A stretch of 64,000 bases of DNA. Origin: JAYVSZ01 sp043774925. GTDB lineage: Bacteria > Pseudomonadota > Gammaproteobacteria > Burkholderiales > Methylophilaceae. Numbering within the stretch: position 1 is the first letter of the stretch; each line of letters starts with the position of its first letter. Location: positions 32,477-96,476 of the forward strand of contig JAYVSZ010000003.1 in assembly GCA_043774925.1 (NCBI GenBank), given 5' to 3'. This document shows, piece after piece, positions 1-9,280 of this stretch. A program made the position numbers and the translations under genes. The notes beneath the pieces are model-generated. The model did no database searches and was not told the origin of the DNA. It was given only the letters and a program-made list of their open reading frames with translations.

Positions 1-1
1 A

Positions 2-1723
2 CATCACATTGTTAAGCTGCCCGCTTGGCGCCGCCGCCTGCTGCTTATCGGCGTGTTGGCGGGCTTTGGCGGCTTGCTGTTGCGTGGCATTTATTTACAA
101 AGCTTACATAAAGACTTTTTACAACAAAAAGGTGATGCTAGGTACAGCCGCACGCTTGTATTGCAAGCGCATCGAGGCAAAATTACTGATAGAAATGGCG
201 AATTACTGGCGATAAGCAGCCCGGTGGAATCGGTATGGGCAAGCCCGCCCGATGTGGAAATTGACGCAAAACAAAAAATTGAGCTAGCCAAATTACTCGA
301 GATAAAACCTAAAGAGTTCGACAAAAAAATCGCCAATACAGAGCGCGAATTTGTGTACCTCAAGCGCCGCATGTCGCCCACGCAAGCTGCAAAAATCATG
401 AGTTTACAAATCCCTGGCATATTTCTTGAGCATGAATTTAAGCGTTTTTACCCAGCGGGCGATGTGACCGCGCATGTGGTGGGCTTTACGGGCATTAACG
501 ACAATGGCCAAGAAGGTTTTGAGTTGGCGAAAAATGCTGAGCTTTCTGGTAAATCTGGCGAGCGCCGCGTGATTAAGGATAGGCAAGGCCGTATTGTTGA
601 GGATTTGGAAGCGGTAAAAGTGCCACAAGATGGCCACGATTTGGTGTTGAGCATCGACCGCCGCATTCAATATTTAGCGTTTAGAGAGTTGGCCAAAGCG
701 GTGGACTTGTATAAGGCCAAAGCGGGTGCGGCTGTGGTGCTGGACGCGAAAACGGGCGAAGTGTTGGCGATGACCAATATCCCCACTTACAACCCAAACA
801 ATCCAGTGAACATTCAAGGCAAAACGCGCAACCGCACGCTGACCGATATTTACGAACCTGGCTCCACAATGAAGCCCATGGCTGTTTCTGCGGCGATGGA
901 GTTTGGTGGTTACAAGCCGGCGACCAAAATTGATACGGGCGGAGGCGCGATGTCTATTGGCCCCGCCACCATTCACGATTCACATCCGCACGGCGTGATT
1001 ACGGTAGCGCAAGTGATACAAGTTTCCTCTAATATTGGCGCGGCTAAAATGGCGCTTAACCTTAAAAAAGAAGAGCTATGGAGTACTTTTAATCAGCTTG
1101 GCTTTGGCGCACCGACGCACATTGGTTTTCCAGGCGAGGTCGGCGGCAAGTTGCGCCCATACAAAACTTGGCGGCCGATTGAGCAAGCGACCATGGCCTT
1201 TGGGCACGGCATTAGCGTGACTTTGCTGCAAATGGCGCGCGCTTACACAGTATTTGCTAACGAAGGCGAAATGAAGCCAGTTTCACTATTGAAATTAAAC
1301 GAAGCGCCAATCGGGCATCAAGTGTTTTCTGCGCAAGTGGCAAGCGACATGAAAGACATGTTGGAGCTAGTGGTGTTGCCTGGCGGAACCGCTATTAAAG
1401 CGGCGATTCCGGGTTATCGCGTCGCGGGAAAAACGGGTACTGCGCATAAACTTGGCCCGCATGGCTACGAGGAAGATAAATATGTCGGCTCATTCGTCGG
1501 CTTGGTGCCCGCTTCTAATCCGCGCTTGATTATGGCGATTATGATCGATGAGCCGACCACGGGCGATTATTATGGCGGCACCATTGCTGCGCCCGTGTTT
1601 AGCACGGTAATGGCAGATACCTTGCGCATGCTGGCGATTCCACAAGATGCGCCAAATACCAATGTGGTGATTCCAAACGAGGCTACTCCAGCCGCCAATG
1701 AAGACGCGAAGGAGGTGATATGA
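2..1723 (+). CDS. ftsI: Peptidoglycan D,D-transpeptidase FtsI (PBP3), 5' end cut by window
   Basis: Cross-links septal peptidoglycan as the division-specific class B penicillin-binding protein in the inner membrane. The frame is open from the first bases of the window, so the true start lies outside. The visible part begins in the cytoplasmic tail and single membrane anchor (about nt 35-95), followed by the PBP dimer domain and the transpeptidase domain. The catalytic motifs are all present: STMK with the active serine codon at 863, SSN at 1025 and KTG at 1430. The stop overlaps the murE start by 4 bases, so it is translated within the dcw operon. Upstream ftsL, mraW and mraZ would be expected beyond the left edge. 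Confidence 0.97.
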   Translation, partial: HHIVKLPAWRRRLLLIGVLAGFGGLLLRGIYLQSLHKDFLQQKGDARYSRTLVLQAHRGKITDRNGELLAISSPVESVWASPPDVEIDAKQKIELAKLLEIKPKEFDKKIANTEREFVYLKRRMSPTQAAKIMSLQIPGIFLEHEFKRFYPAGDVTAHVVGFTGINDNGQEGFELAKNAELSGKSGERRVIKDRQGRIVEDLEAVKVPQDGHDLVLSIDRRIQYLAFRELAKAVDLYKAKAGAAVVLDAKTGEVLAMTNIPTYNPNNPVNIQGKTRNRTLTDIYEPGSTMKPMAVSAAMEFGGYKPATKIDTGGGAMSIGPATIHDSHPHGVITVAQVIQVSSNIGAAKMALNLKKEELWSTFNQLGFGAPTHIGFPGEVGGKLRPYKTWRPIEQATMAFGHGISVTLLQMARAYTVFANEGEMKPVSLLKLNEAPIGHQVFSAQVASDMKDMLELVVLPGGTAIKAAIPGYRVAGKTGTAHKLGPHGYEEDKYVGSFVGLVPASNPRLIMAIMIDEPTTGDYYGGTIAAPVFSTVMADTLRMLAIPQDAPNTNVVIPNEATPAANEDAKEVI

Positions 1724-3150
1724 AATACGTGATTCAAAATTCGGTCACCCACATCACTTCTGATAGCCGTCAAGTACAAGCTGGTAGCCTATTTTTAGCC
1801 TATGCGGGCGAGACTGCGGATGGTCGCGACTACATTGCTGATGCCATTAAAAAGGGCGCGGTCGCCATTTTATGGGATCCGAAAGGCTTCTCATGGCGGC
1901 CAAATTGGAAAATTGAAAATACGCAGATTAAGAGTTTGCGCCAGCAAGCGGGCAGAATTGCCGACCAGTTTTATGGCAAACCTTCGGAAAAGCTTTGGAC
2001 AGTCGGCATTACTGGAACCAATGGAAAAACGTCTATAAGTCAATGGCTTAGCCAGTGCTTCAATCACCTTGGTCGCAAGACAGCGGTGATTGGCACATTG
2101 GGCAATGGCTTGCCGAATAACATTAGCGCCACGCAAAACACCACGCCCGATGCGATTTTGTTGCAAAGCATGTTGGCCGATTACTTAAAAGCACATGCAG
2201 AAATTGTGGCGATGGAAGTTTCTTCACACGGGCTGGATCAAGGCCGTGTGAATGGCGTGCATTTTGATGTGGCGGTGCTGAGCAATTTAACGCGCGACCA
2301 TTTGGATTATCACGGCAGCCATGAAAAATATGCCGCGGCAAAACGTCGTTTGTTCGTGTCTAGTGATTTGAAATTAGCCGTGTTGAATGTAGACGACGAA
2401 TTTGGCAAAAAAATAGAGCAAGAACTAGTCGCGCTAGGCGTGGCGACCATGACTTACGGCATTGATGGCGGTGATGTACGTGCCTCAAAAATTCATTTTG
2501 CGCATGGCAATTTTAGCTTTTTGGTCAACACGCCCTATGGCCAGGCCGAAGTGAAAGCCAATTTGCTCGGCCGCTTTAATGTCTATAACGTGCTGGCCGT
2601 GCTGGCGACTTTGTTGGTTTCAAAAGTCAGTTTGGCAGATGCGGTTGAAGCGATTTCGCACATCGAATCTGCCGCAGGTCGCATGCAGCAGTTGGGCGGG
2701 GGCACGCTGCCTTTGGTGGTGGTGGATTACGCACACACGCCAGACGCGCTAGAAAATGTGTTGAAAACATTAAAAGAACAAACAGCAGGAAAGCTGATTT
2801 GCGTGTTTGGCTGCGGCGGCAATCGCGATGCGGGTAAGCGCGAGTTGATGGGCAAAGTGGCTTGCGATATTGCCGATGCGGTCGTCGTGACTTCAGATAA
2901 CCCGCGCAATGAAGACCCTGAAAAAATCATTCAAGCCATTTTAGATGGCATGCACGGCAAATATGCGGTGGAAGAAGATCGCGCCAAAGCCATCGCCATT
3001 GCCATATCCACGGCAAAACCTGAGGACACGGTGCTGATTGCTGGAAAAGGTCACGAGGATTACCAAGAAATTGGCGGTATAAAACAGCATTTTAGCGATA
3101 TAGAACAAGCCCAGAAGGCGCTTAAACGCTATGCGGGGGAGTTGTTATGA
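1720..3150 (+). CDS. murE: UDP-MurNAc-L-Ala-D-Glu: meso-diaminopimelate ligase MurE
   Basis: Adds the third residue of the peptidoglycan stem peptide in the cytoplasm using ATP. The 476-residue product has the three Mur-ligase domains, with the ATP-binding GTNGKTS loop at residues 99-105. The DNPR motif at residues 393-396 is the signature of enzymes that select meso-diaminopimelate rather than lysine, so the wall is predicted to be DAP-type. The start ATG overlaps the ftsI stop as ATGA and the stop region overlaps murF in the same way, which indicates translational coupling. Confidence 0.97.
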   Translation: MKYVIQNSVTHITSDSRQVQAGSLFLAYAGETADGRDYIADAIKKGAVAILWDPKGFSWRPNWKIENTQIKSLRQQAGRIADQFYGKPSEKLWTVGITGTNGKTSISQWLSQCFNHLGRKTAVIGTLGNGLPNNISATQNTTPDAILLQSMLADYLKAHAEIVAMEVSSHGLDQGRVNGVHFDVAVLSNLTRDHLDYHGSHEKYAAAKRRLFVSSDLKLAVLNVDDEFGKKIEQELVALGVATMTYGIDGGDVRASKIHFAHGNFSFLVNTPYGQAEVKANLLGRFNVYNVLAVLATLLVSKVSLADAVEAISHIESAAGRMQQLGGGTLPLVVVDYAHTPDALENVLKTLKEQTAGKLICVFGCGGNRDAGKRELMGKVACDIADAVVVTSDNPRNEDPEKIIQAILDGMHGKYAVEEDRAKAIAIAISTAKPEDTVLIAGKGHEDYQEIGGIKQHFSDIEQAQKALKRYAGELL

Positions 3151-4553
3151 TGATGCTCTCTGAAATAGTAAAGGCCTTAAATGCAAACATGAATGCAAGC
3201 ATGCGCGGAGCGGATGTCAACGTATTAAGCGTAGGCACAGACAGCCGTAGCATCACAAAGGGTCAATTGTTTGTGGGCATTAAAGGCGAAAATTTTGATG
3301 GTAATTTATATGCGGTAGCCGCAATTGAGCAAGGTGCAGCGGCGGCCATGCTCTCAGATGCCAATATCCATGCGGCTCCCAGCGTGCTGGTTGAAAACAC
3401 ACGGTTGGCATTAGGTGAGCTTGCACATTATTGGCGCAATAAGTTTGATTTGCCGCTGGTAGCGGTCACAGGCAGCAACGGCAAAACCACGGTAAAAGAG
3501 ATGATTACCGCCATTCTTGGCGCGGCAAACGGCAAGGTACTTGCCACACGCGGCAACTTGAATAACGACATTGGTATGCCACTGACGCTATTAAATATGA
3601 ATAAAAATCACACACATGCCGTGATTGAAATGGGCATGAATCATGAAGGTGAAATTCGTTATCTAGCCAAACTCGCGCAACCGCAAGTGGCGGTGGTGAA
3701 TAACGCGGGCACGGCGCACATTGGCGAACTAGGCTCGCGCGAGGCGATTGCGCGCGCCAAAGGTGAGATATTTGAAGGCTTGGCAGAAAGTGGTATTGCT
3801 GTGATTAATGCGGATGACGATTTTGCTGATTATTGGCAATCACTTAACAACAATCGAAAAACCATCACTTTTGGTTTGAGCGCGAATGCGGACGTTTCGG
3901 CGACTTATCAAACGCAACACAATACTTCAGAAATCAACTTAAAAACGCCAAATGGTCAAATCAAATTCACGCTAAATGTGCTGGGCGAACACAACGTGCA
4001 TAACGCGCTGGCAGCCAGTGCTGTGGCGGTTGCGCTGGGTGTAAGTAAGGAAAATATTGCGGCAGGTTTGGCACAATTTAACCCAGTTAAAGGACGCTTA
4101 AATCGCCTGCAAGGCCTGCATGGCGCAGTGGTGATTGATGACACCTATAACGCGAATCCAGATTCCATGAAAGCGGCGATTGATGTACTTGCTAGTCAAA
4201 AAACCACGCAGCAAAGCATCCAAATTTTTGTCATGGGCGACATGGCGGAATTAGGCGAAAACGCTGCCAATATGCACGCAGAAATTGGCACTTATGCCAA
4301 GCAAAAAGGCATTAATTTTTTCTTTAGCTTTGGCGAATTAAGCAAGCAGGCAGCCGCTTCATTTGGCCAAAATGCACAACACTTCGATACGTTGGAAGCC
4401 TTACTGGATATGCTTCGCAGTCGTATGAATAACGAGGTGACGGTATTAGTAAAAGGCTCGCGCTTTATGAAAATGGAGCGCGTGGCAAACGAAATAGTAA
4501 GAGAAAAAAAAAGTCAAATGATAAAAGATAAAAACGTTGAGGGAGCGCATTAA
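3147..4553 (+). CDS. murF: UDP-MurNAc-tripeptide: D-Ala-D-Ala ligase MurF
   Basis: Completes the UDP-MurNAc-pentapeptide by adding D-Ala-D-Ala. The 468-residue protein shows the Mur-ligase layout, with the P-loop GSNGKTT near residue 109 and a central domain containing the MGMNHEGE segment. Codons 72-76 (A-N-I-H-A) coincide exactly with a 15-base repeat found in four other places in the window. A run of nine A near position 4504 precedes a lysine-rich tail that looks dispensable. The start overlaps murE and the last base is shared with the mraY start. Confidence 0.96.
   Translation: MMMLSEIVKALNANMNASMRGADVNVLSVGTDSRSITKGQLFVGIKGENFDGNLYAVAAIEQGAAAAMLSDANIHAAPSVLVENTRLALGELAHYWRNKFDLPLVAVTGSNGKTTVKEMITAILGAANGKVLATRGNLNNDIGMPLTLLNMNKNHTHAVIEMGMNHEGEIRYLAKLAQPQVAVVNNAGTAHIGELGSREAIARAKGEIFEGLAESGIAVINADDDFADYWQSLNNNRKTITFGLSANADVSATYQTQHNTSEINLKTPNGQIKFTLNVLGEHNVHNALAASAVAVALGVSKENIAAGLAQFNPVKGRLNRLQGLHGAVVIDDTYNANPDSMKAAIDVLASQKTTQQSIQIFVMGDMAELGENAANMHAEIGTYAKQKGINFFFSFGELSKQAAASFGQNAQHFDTLEALLDMLRSRMNNEVTVLVKGSRFMKMERVANEIVREKKSQMIKDKNVEGAH
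3360..3374 (+). repeat. 15-mer repeat GCCAATATCCATGCG, copy 1 (in murF)
   Basis: Exact copy of a 15-base sequence found five times in the window. Here it reads on the plus strand, in frame, as Ala-Asn-Ile-His-Ala (codons 72-76 of murF), followed by GCTCCCAGC, which resembles the flanks of the other copies. Confidence 0.8.
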
Positions 4554-5656
4554 TGTTACTCGAACTAGCACGCTATTTAGCACATGATATTCGCGGATTT
4601 AACGTATTCAATTACATTACCTTGCGTGCGGTGTTGGCAACGCTTACCGCGCTCACCATTTCGTTTATGGTCGGCCCGCCGATGATTCGCAAACTCACGC
4701 AATATAAAGTCGGCCAAGCCGTGCGCGACGATGGCCCGCAAACGCATTTAATTAAAGCAGGCACGCCCACCATGGGCGGCGCGCTCATTTTGGTAGCCAT
4801 TGCAATAGCCACTTTGCTGTGGGCGGATTTGCACAACCGCTTTATTTGGGTGGTGTTGGTCACCACGCTGGGTTTTGGCGCGGTTGGCTGGGTGGATGAT
4901 TACCGAAAAGTCGTGCATAAAAACCCTAAAGGCTTATCGGCAAAAGCTAAATATTTTTGGCAAAGTTTGATTGGTTTTGGCGTGGCGGTTTTCCTTTATA
5001 AAACCTCGACCAGTCCTGCAGAGACGACGCTCATTTTTCCATTTTTTAAACATTTTGTACTGCCTTTGGGCGCGGTTGGTTTTATTGTGCTCACATACTT
5101 GGTCGTGGTTGGCAGTAGCAACGCGGTGAATCTAACGGATGGCTTAGATGGCTTAGCGATTATGCCAACAGTGATGGTAGGTAGCGCGCTGGCGATTTTT
5201 GCTTACGTTGCTGGGCATTTGTATTTCTCAAAATATCTCGGTGTGCCTTATGTGGCGGGCGCGGGTGAGCTCATGGTATTTTGCGCGGCGATGGCAGGTG
5301 CGGGATTGGGCTTTTTGTGGTTTAACGCCTACCCTGCGGAAGTGTTTATGGGCGATGTTGGCGCGCTGGCGCTGGGTGGTGCGCTGGGCATTGTCGCGGT
5401 AATTGTGCGGCAAGAAATCGTGCTGTTTATTATGGGCGGCGTGTTTGTGGTGGAGACTTTTTCGGTGGCGATTCAAGTGCTGTATTTCAAATACACCAAG
5501 CATAAAACCGGCACTGGCCAGCGCATTTTCCTCATGGCACCGCTGCATCATCATTACGAGCAAAAAGGCTGGAAAGAGACGCAAGTGGTGGTGCGCTTTT
5601 GGATAATTACCATGATGTTGGTGCTGGTTGGGCTTTCTACATTGAAGTTGAGATGA
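4553..5656 (+). CDS. mraY: Phospho-MurNAc-pentapeptide transferase MraY
   Basis: Transfers phospho-MurNAc-pentapeptide to undecaprenyl phosphate, forming lipid I at the inner membrane. The 367-residue product is polytopic, with about ten hydrophobic segments. It carries the conserved DD pair at residues 115-116 (DDYRK), the NLTDGLDGLA loop and the histidine cluster near LHHHYE, all part of the catalytic face. The start overlaps the murF stop by one base and the stop overlaps the murD start as ATGA. Confidence 0.97.
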   Translation: MLLELARYLAHDIRGFNVFNYITLRAVLATLTALTISFMVGPPMIRKLTQYKVGQAVRDDGPQTHLIKAGTPTMGGALILVAIAIATLLWADLHNRFIWVVLVTTLGFGAVGWVDDYRKVVHKNPKGLSAKAKYFWQSLIGFGVAVFLYKTSTSPAETTLIFPFFKHFVLPLGAVGFIVLTYLVVVGSSNAVNLTDGLDGLAIMPTVMVGSALAIFAYVAGHLYFSKYLGVPYVAGAGELMVFCAAMAGAGLGFLWFNAYPAEVFMGDVGALALGGALGIVAVIVRQEIVLFIMGGVFVVETFSVAIQVLYFKYTKHKTGTGQRIFLMAPLHHHYEQKGWKETQVVVRFWIITMMLVLVGLSTLKLR

Positions 5657-7026
5657 ATAAAATAGAACTCAAAAATAAGCGCGTGCTGGTGCTAGGCCTT
5701 GGTGAAACTGGGCTTTCGGCGCTGCGTTGGCTACGCGCACAAGGCGCAATTGTAAGTGTCGCCGATACGCGCGAAGCTGCGCCAGGTTTGGATGTGGTGA
5801 AAAATGAAATGCCCGAAGTGCAAATTTATTTGGGCGCGTTTGAGGCGGAAATATTCAAAAAAGCAGAGTTAATTGTCAGCAGCCCTGGCATTGCACTTAG
5901 TGAACCTGCCCTGCAAGCCAGTATTGGTGCGGGGGTGCAGGTGGTGGGTGATGTGGAGTTGTTTGCACAATATCGCGACCCAAAAGCAAAAGTCATCGCA
6001 ATCACTGGCGCTAACGGCAAAACCACGGTAACAACTTTGGTCGACGAAATGTGCAAAGCGGCGGGTTTAAAAACCATCGTCGCGGGCAATATTGGCTTGC
6101 CAGTTTTAAACGCACTGGCGATGGAAACGCCGGATGTGTATGTGTTAGAACTTTCCAGTTTTCAGCTAGAAACCACATCTAGCTTGGTGATTGACGCAGC
6201 GACCATGTTGAACCTGACCGAAGACCACATGGATAGGTACGCCGATTTGCCAAGTTATGCAGCGGCCAAAGCGCGGATTTTTTACAACGCGAAACAGCAA
6301 ATTTTGAACCGCGATGACGCTTGGAGCATGGTGATGGCGCGGCCAAAGTTGAGCGCACGCACGTTTGGTTTGAATGCAGATGCAAACGATTTTGGCATTA
6401 TCAACGAAGGCAATGAAACTTGGCTGTGCGAAGGCGCACATCAGTTGATTAACGCGAATGACCTGCATATTAAAGGCGCACACAACGCTGCCAATGCCTT
6501 GGCGGCGCTAGCGCTGTGCCGCGCGATTGGCTTGGAATATGCACCATTGTTAAACGCGTTGTATAACTTTAAAGGCTTGCCGCATCGCGTGGAATGGGTC
6601 GCCAATATTGACGATGTGGATTATTTTGATGATAGCAAAGGCACCAATGTGGGCGCGACTTGCGCCGCATTATCAGGGCTGGGCCATTCAAACAATGTCG
6701 CAAAAGTCGTATTAATTGCTGGCGGCGATGGCAAAGGTCAAGATTTTGCGCCACTGCGTGCGCCAGTCGCCGAAAATGCGCGCGCGGTGGTGCTGATTGG
6801 CCGTGATGCTGGTTTGATTGAAAACGCACTTTTGGATACCAATGTACCGATGTATCACGCAGTAGATATGCGCGAAGCGGTGGCGATTGCCCAACGCGTT
6901 TCACAAAGCGGCGATGCGGTATTGTTGTCGCCAGCGTGTGCCAGTTTTGATATGTACAAAAATTATGTGCATCGCGCAGAAGTCTTTGTGGAGGCGGTAA
7001 AAAGTTTAGAGGTGGCCACATGCTAA
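5653..7026 (+). CDS. murD: UDP-MurNAc-L-Ala: D-glutamate ligase MurD
   Basis: Adds D-glutamate to UDP-MurNAc-L-alanine. I place the start at ATG 5653, which overlaps the mraY stop as ATGA and gives a 457-residue protein of normal family length; an in-frame start further upstream would lie inside mraY. The N-terminal Rossmann-like fold begins with the LGLGETG stretch, and the ATP loop GANGKTT lies at residues 119-125. The C-terminal domain ends with the SPACASFDMYKN motif typical of MurD. Confidence 0.96.
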   Translation: MNKIELKNKRVLVLGLGETGLSALRWLRAQGAIVSVADTREAAPGLDVVKNEMPEVQIYLGAFEAEIFKKAELIVSSPGIALSEPALQASIGAGVQVVGDVELFAQYRDPKAKVIAITGANGKTTVTTLVDEMCKAAGLKTIVAGNIGLPVLNALAMETPDVYVLELSSFQLETTSSLVIDAATMLNLTEDHMDRYADLPSYAAAKARIFYNAKQQILNRDDAWSMVMARPKLSARTFGLNADANDFGIINEGNETWLCEGAHQLINANDLHIKGAHNAANALAALALCRAIGLEYAPLLNALYNFKGLPHRVEWVANIDDVDYFDDSKGTNVGATCAALSGLGHSNNVAKVVLIAGGDGKGQDFAPLRAPVAENARAVVLIGRDAGLIENALLDTNVPMYHAVDMREAVAIAQRVSQSGDAVLLSPACASFDMYKNYVHRAEVFVEAVKSLEVATC

Positions 7027-8186
7027 GCCCCGTTATTCAAAGCCGCGAGCGCATGAACGCACCCAATTACGACCAGCTTTTATTGTGGGCGGTGCTGATT
7101 TTGTTGGGTTTAGGCTTGGTGATGGTGTATTCCGCATCTATTGCAATCGCGGAGGCCGATAAAGCGGTCGGCCATCAAAGCACTTACTTTTTAATTCGCC
7201 AAGGCATCTTCATCTTCATCGGCGTCGTTGCTGGCTTTGTTTCATTTCAAGTCCCCATCGCCTGGTGGCAAAAAATGTCGCCGTACTTGTTTTTGTCGGC
7301 GATTGGCTTGTTGGTGTTGGTGCTCATTCCTGGCATCGGGCGCAACGTCAACGGCAGTCAGCGCTGGCTTTCTTTGTTTGTGATTAATTTGCAACCCTCT
7401 GAATTCATGAAGCTTTTTGCTGCGATGTATGTGGCGGATTATGCGGTGCGTAAATCTGCACAAATGGACAGCATCGTGCGCGGTTTTTTGCCGATGGTGG
7501 CGGTGATGGTGCTGGTCGGCTTTTTGTTGCTACGTGAGCCAGATTTTGGCGCCTTTGCCGTGGTTGCGGCCATTTCCATTTCCATTCTTTGGTTAGGCGG
7601 CATCAACGCCAAAATTTTCGCAGGCTTGCTGGCCTTGTTGCCAGTCGCCATTTACGGCCTCATCGTCAGCTCGCCCTACCGCATGCAGCGCGTCATTGGT
7701 TTTATGGATCCTTGGGCAGATCCGTTCGGTAAGGGTTACCAACTCTCACATGCACTCATTGCCTTTGGTCGCGGCGAATGGCTTGGTGTGGGTTTGGGCG
7801 CGAGCGTAGAAAAATTGCTGTATTTGCCCGAAGCGCATACTGACTTTTTACTCGCGGTGATTGCCGAAGAGCTAGGTTTTGTGGGCGTACTGGCGGTGTT
7901 GGGCTTATTCACTTGGCTGGTCATTCGTGCTTTCGGCATTGGCAAGGAATCCATTGCTAACGAGCGTTATTTTGCGGCTTTGCTGGCGCAAGGTTTGGGC
8001 GTGTGGATGGGCGTGCAAGCCATTATTAATATCGGCGTGAATATGGGCGTGTTGCCGACGAAAGGGTTAACGCTTCCGCTACTTTCATTTGGTGGCAGCG
8101 GCATTTTGGCGAATTGTATTGCCATGGCTGTTTTGCTCCGCATCGATTTTGAGAATCGCCGCTTGCAGAAAGGCCTGCCAGCATGA
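7020..8186 (+). CDS. ftsW: Septal peptidoglycan glycosyltransferase FtsW
   Basis: SEDS-family membrane protein that polymerises lipid II at the septum together with FtsI. The 388-residue sequence has about ten membrane segments and the family hallmarks GIGRNVNGSQRW and QPSEFMK, plus the C-terminal PLLSFGGSG loop. The first ATG (7020) overlaps the murD end by 7 bases; a second in-frame Met at 7053 is an alternative that would shorten the cytoplasmic tail by eleven residues. The gene sits between murD and murG as in most proteobacterial dcw clusters. Confidence 0.96.
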   Translation: MLSPVIQSRERMNAPNYDQLLLWAVLILLGLGLVMVYSASIAIAEADKAVGHQSTYFLIRQGIFIFIGVVAGFVSFQVPIAWWQKMSPYLFLSAIGLLVLVLIPGIGRNVNGSQRWLSLFVINLQPSEFMKLFAAMYVADYAVRKSAQMDSIVRGFLPMVAVMVLVGFLLLREPDFGAFAVVAAISISILWLGGINAKIFAGLLALLPVAIYGLIVSSPYRMQRVIGFMDPWADPFGKGYQLSHALIAFGRGEWLGVGLGASVEKLLYLPEAHTDFLLAVIAEELGFVGVLAVLGLFTWLVIRAFGIGKESIANERYFAALLAQGLGVWMGVQAIINIGVNMGVLPTKGLTLPLLSFGGSGILANCIAMAVLLRIDFENRRLQKGLPA

Positions 8187-9280
8187 GCATGATTTTTTCA
8201 GCGCAAGTCACCAATCAAAGCAAAGGCACGCTCATGGTGATGGCGGGCGGCACGGGTGGCCATGTGTATCCAGCCATGGCGGTGGCAGATTACCTGCACG
8301 CGCTGGGCTGGCGCATTGTGTGGCTATGTACAGAAGGCGGCATGGAAGATCGCTTGATTGAAGGAAAAAACTACAGCAAAGCCATGATGAGTATGCGCGG
8401 CGTGCGTGGCAAAGGCCTGCTGGGTTGGCTTTTGTTGCCATTTAAATTATTGGTTGCGTTCAAGCAAAGCATCTCGGCGATTCGTCAACATAAACCTAAT
8501 GTGGTGCTGGGCATGGGCGGTTTTGCGGCTTTCCCAGGCGGGTTGATGGCTAAGTTGTTAGGTAAACCATTGGTGATTCACGAGCAAAATTCGATTGCTG
8601 GCCTCACCAATAAAACTTTGAGTTTGTTTGCCAATAAAGCGTTGATTGCGTTCCCAAATTCGCTCAAAAACGCAGCCTTGGTGGGCAACCCCGTGCGCAG
8701 AGAAATTACCCAATGTGCCGCGCCAGAAGCGCGCTACAAAACGCGGTCTGGCAAGTTGAAATTGCTCGTAGTCGGTGGCAGCTTGGGCGCTGCGGCACTG
8801 AATGAGGTGTTGCCAAAAGCGTTAGCAACGCTGGCAGAAGATATGCAATTTGAAGTGATTCACCAAGCTGGTGAGAAACATATCGATGCCCTGCGAGCCA
8901 ATTACCATGCGGCTTCTGTGACAGTAGATGCGCGTGCTTACATTCAAAATATGGCCGAAATGTACGCTTGGGCGGACGTGGTGATTTGTCGCGCAGGTGC
9001 GTTGACAGTGGCTGAGCTTGCGTGCGTGGGCGTGGCGAGCGTGCTGGTGCCGTTTCCACACGCGGTGGATGATCACCAAACTTATAACGCAAAATACCTG
9101 AGCGATAACGGCGCGGCGATGTTGATTCAACAAGTTGAATTTAATGTGGCAAAAGCCAGCGAAATTTTGCGTAATCTAACGCGTGACCATTGCTTGAAAA
9201 TGGCTGTTAAAGCGCGTGCGCTGGCAAAGCCAGAAGCAACCGAAACCGTCGCAAAAATTTGTATGGAGCTTGCCAAATGA
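8183..9280 (+). CDS. murG: UDP-GlcNAc: lipid I GlcNAc transferase MurG
   Basis: Converts lipid I to lipid II on the cytoplasmic face of the inner membrane. The 365-residue GT-B glycosyltransferase has the glycine-rich GGTGGHVYP loop at residues 22-30, the HEQNSIAG segment, and the nucleotide-sugar site around CRAGALTVAEL. The N-terminus is about ten residues longer than usual because the first ATG overlapping ftsW was chosen; ATG 8234 is a possible internal alternative. The stop overlaps the murC start as ATGA. Confidence 0.96.
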   Translation: MSMIFSAQVTNQSKGTLMVMAGGTGGHVYPAMAVADYLHALGWRIVWLCTEGGMEDRLIEGKNYSKAMMSMRGVRGKGLLGWLLLPFKLLVAFKQSISAIRQHKPNVVLGMGGFAAFPGGLMAKLLGKPLVIHEQNSIAGLTNKTLSLFANKALIAFPNSLKNAALVGNPVRREITQCAAPEARYKTRSGKLKLLVVGGSLGAAALNEVLPKALATLAEDMQFEVIHQAGEKHIDALRANYHAASVTVDARAYIQNMAEMYAWADVVICRAGALTVAELACVGVASVLVPFPHAVDDHQTYNAKYLSDNGAAMLIQQVEFNVAKASEILRNLTRDHCLKMAVKARALAKPEATETVAKICMELAK

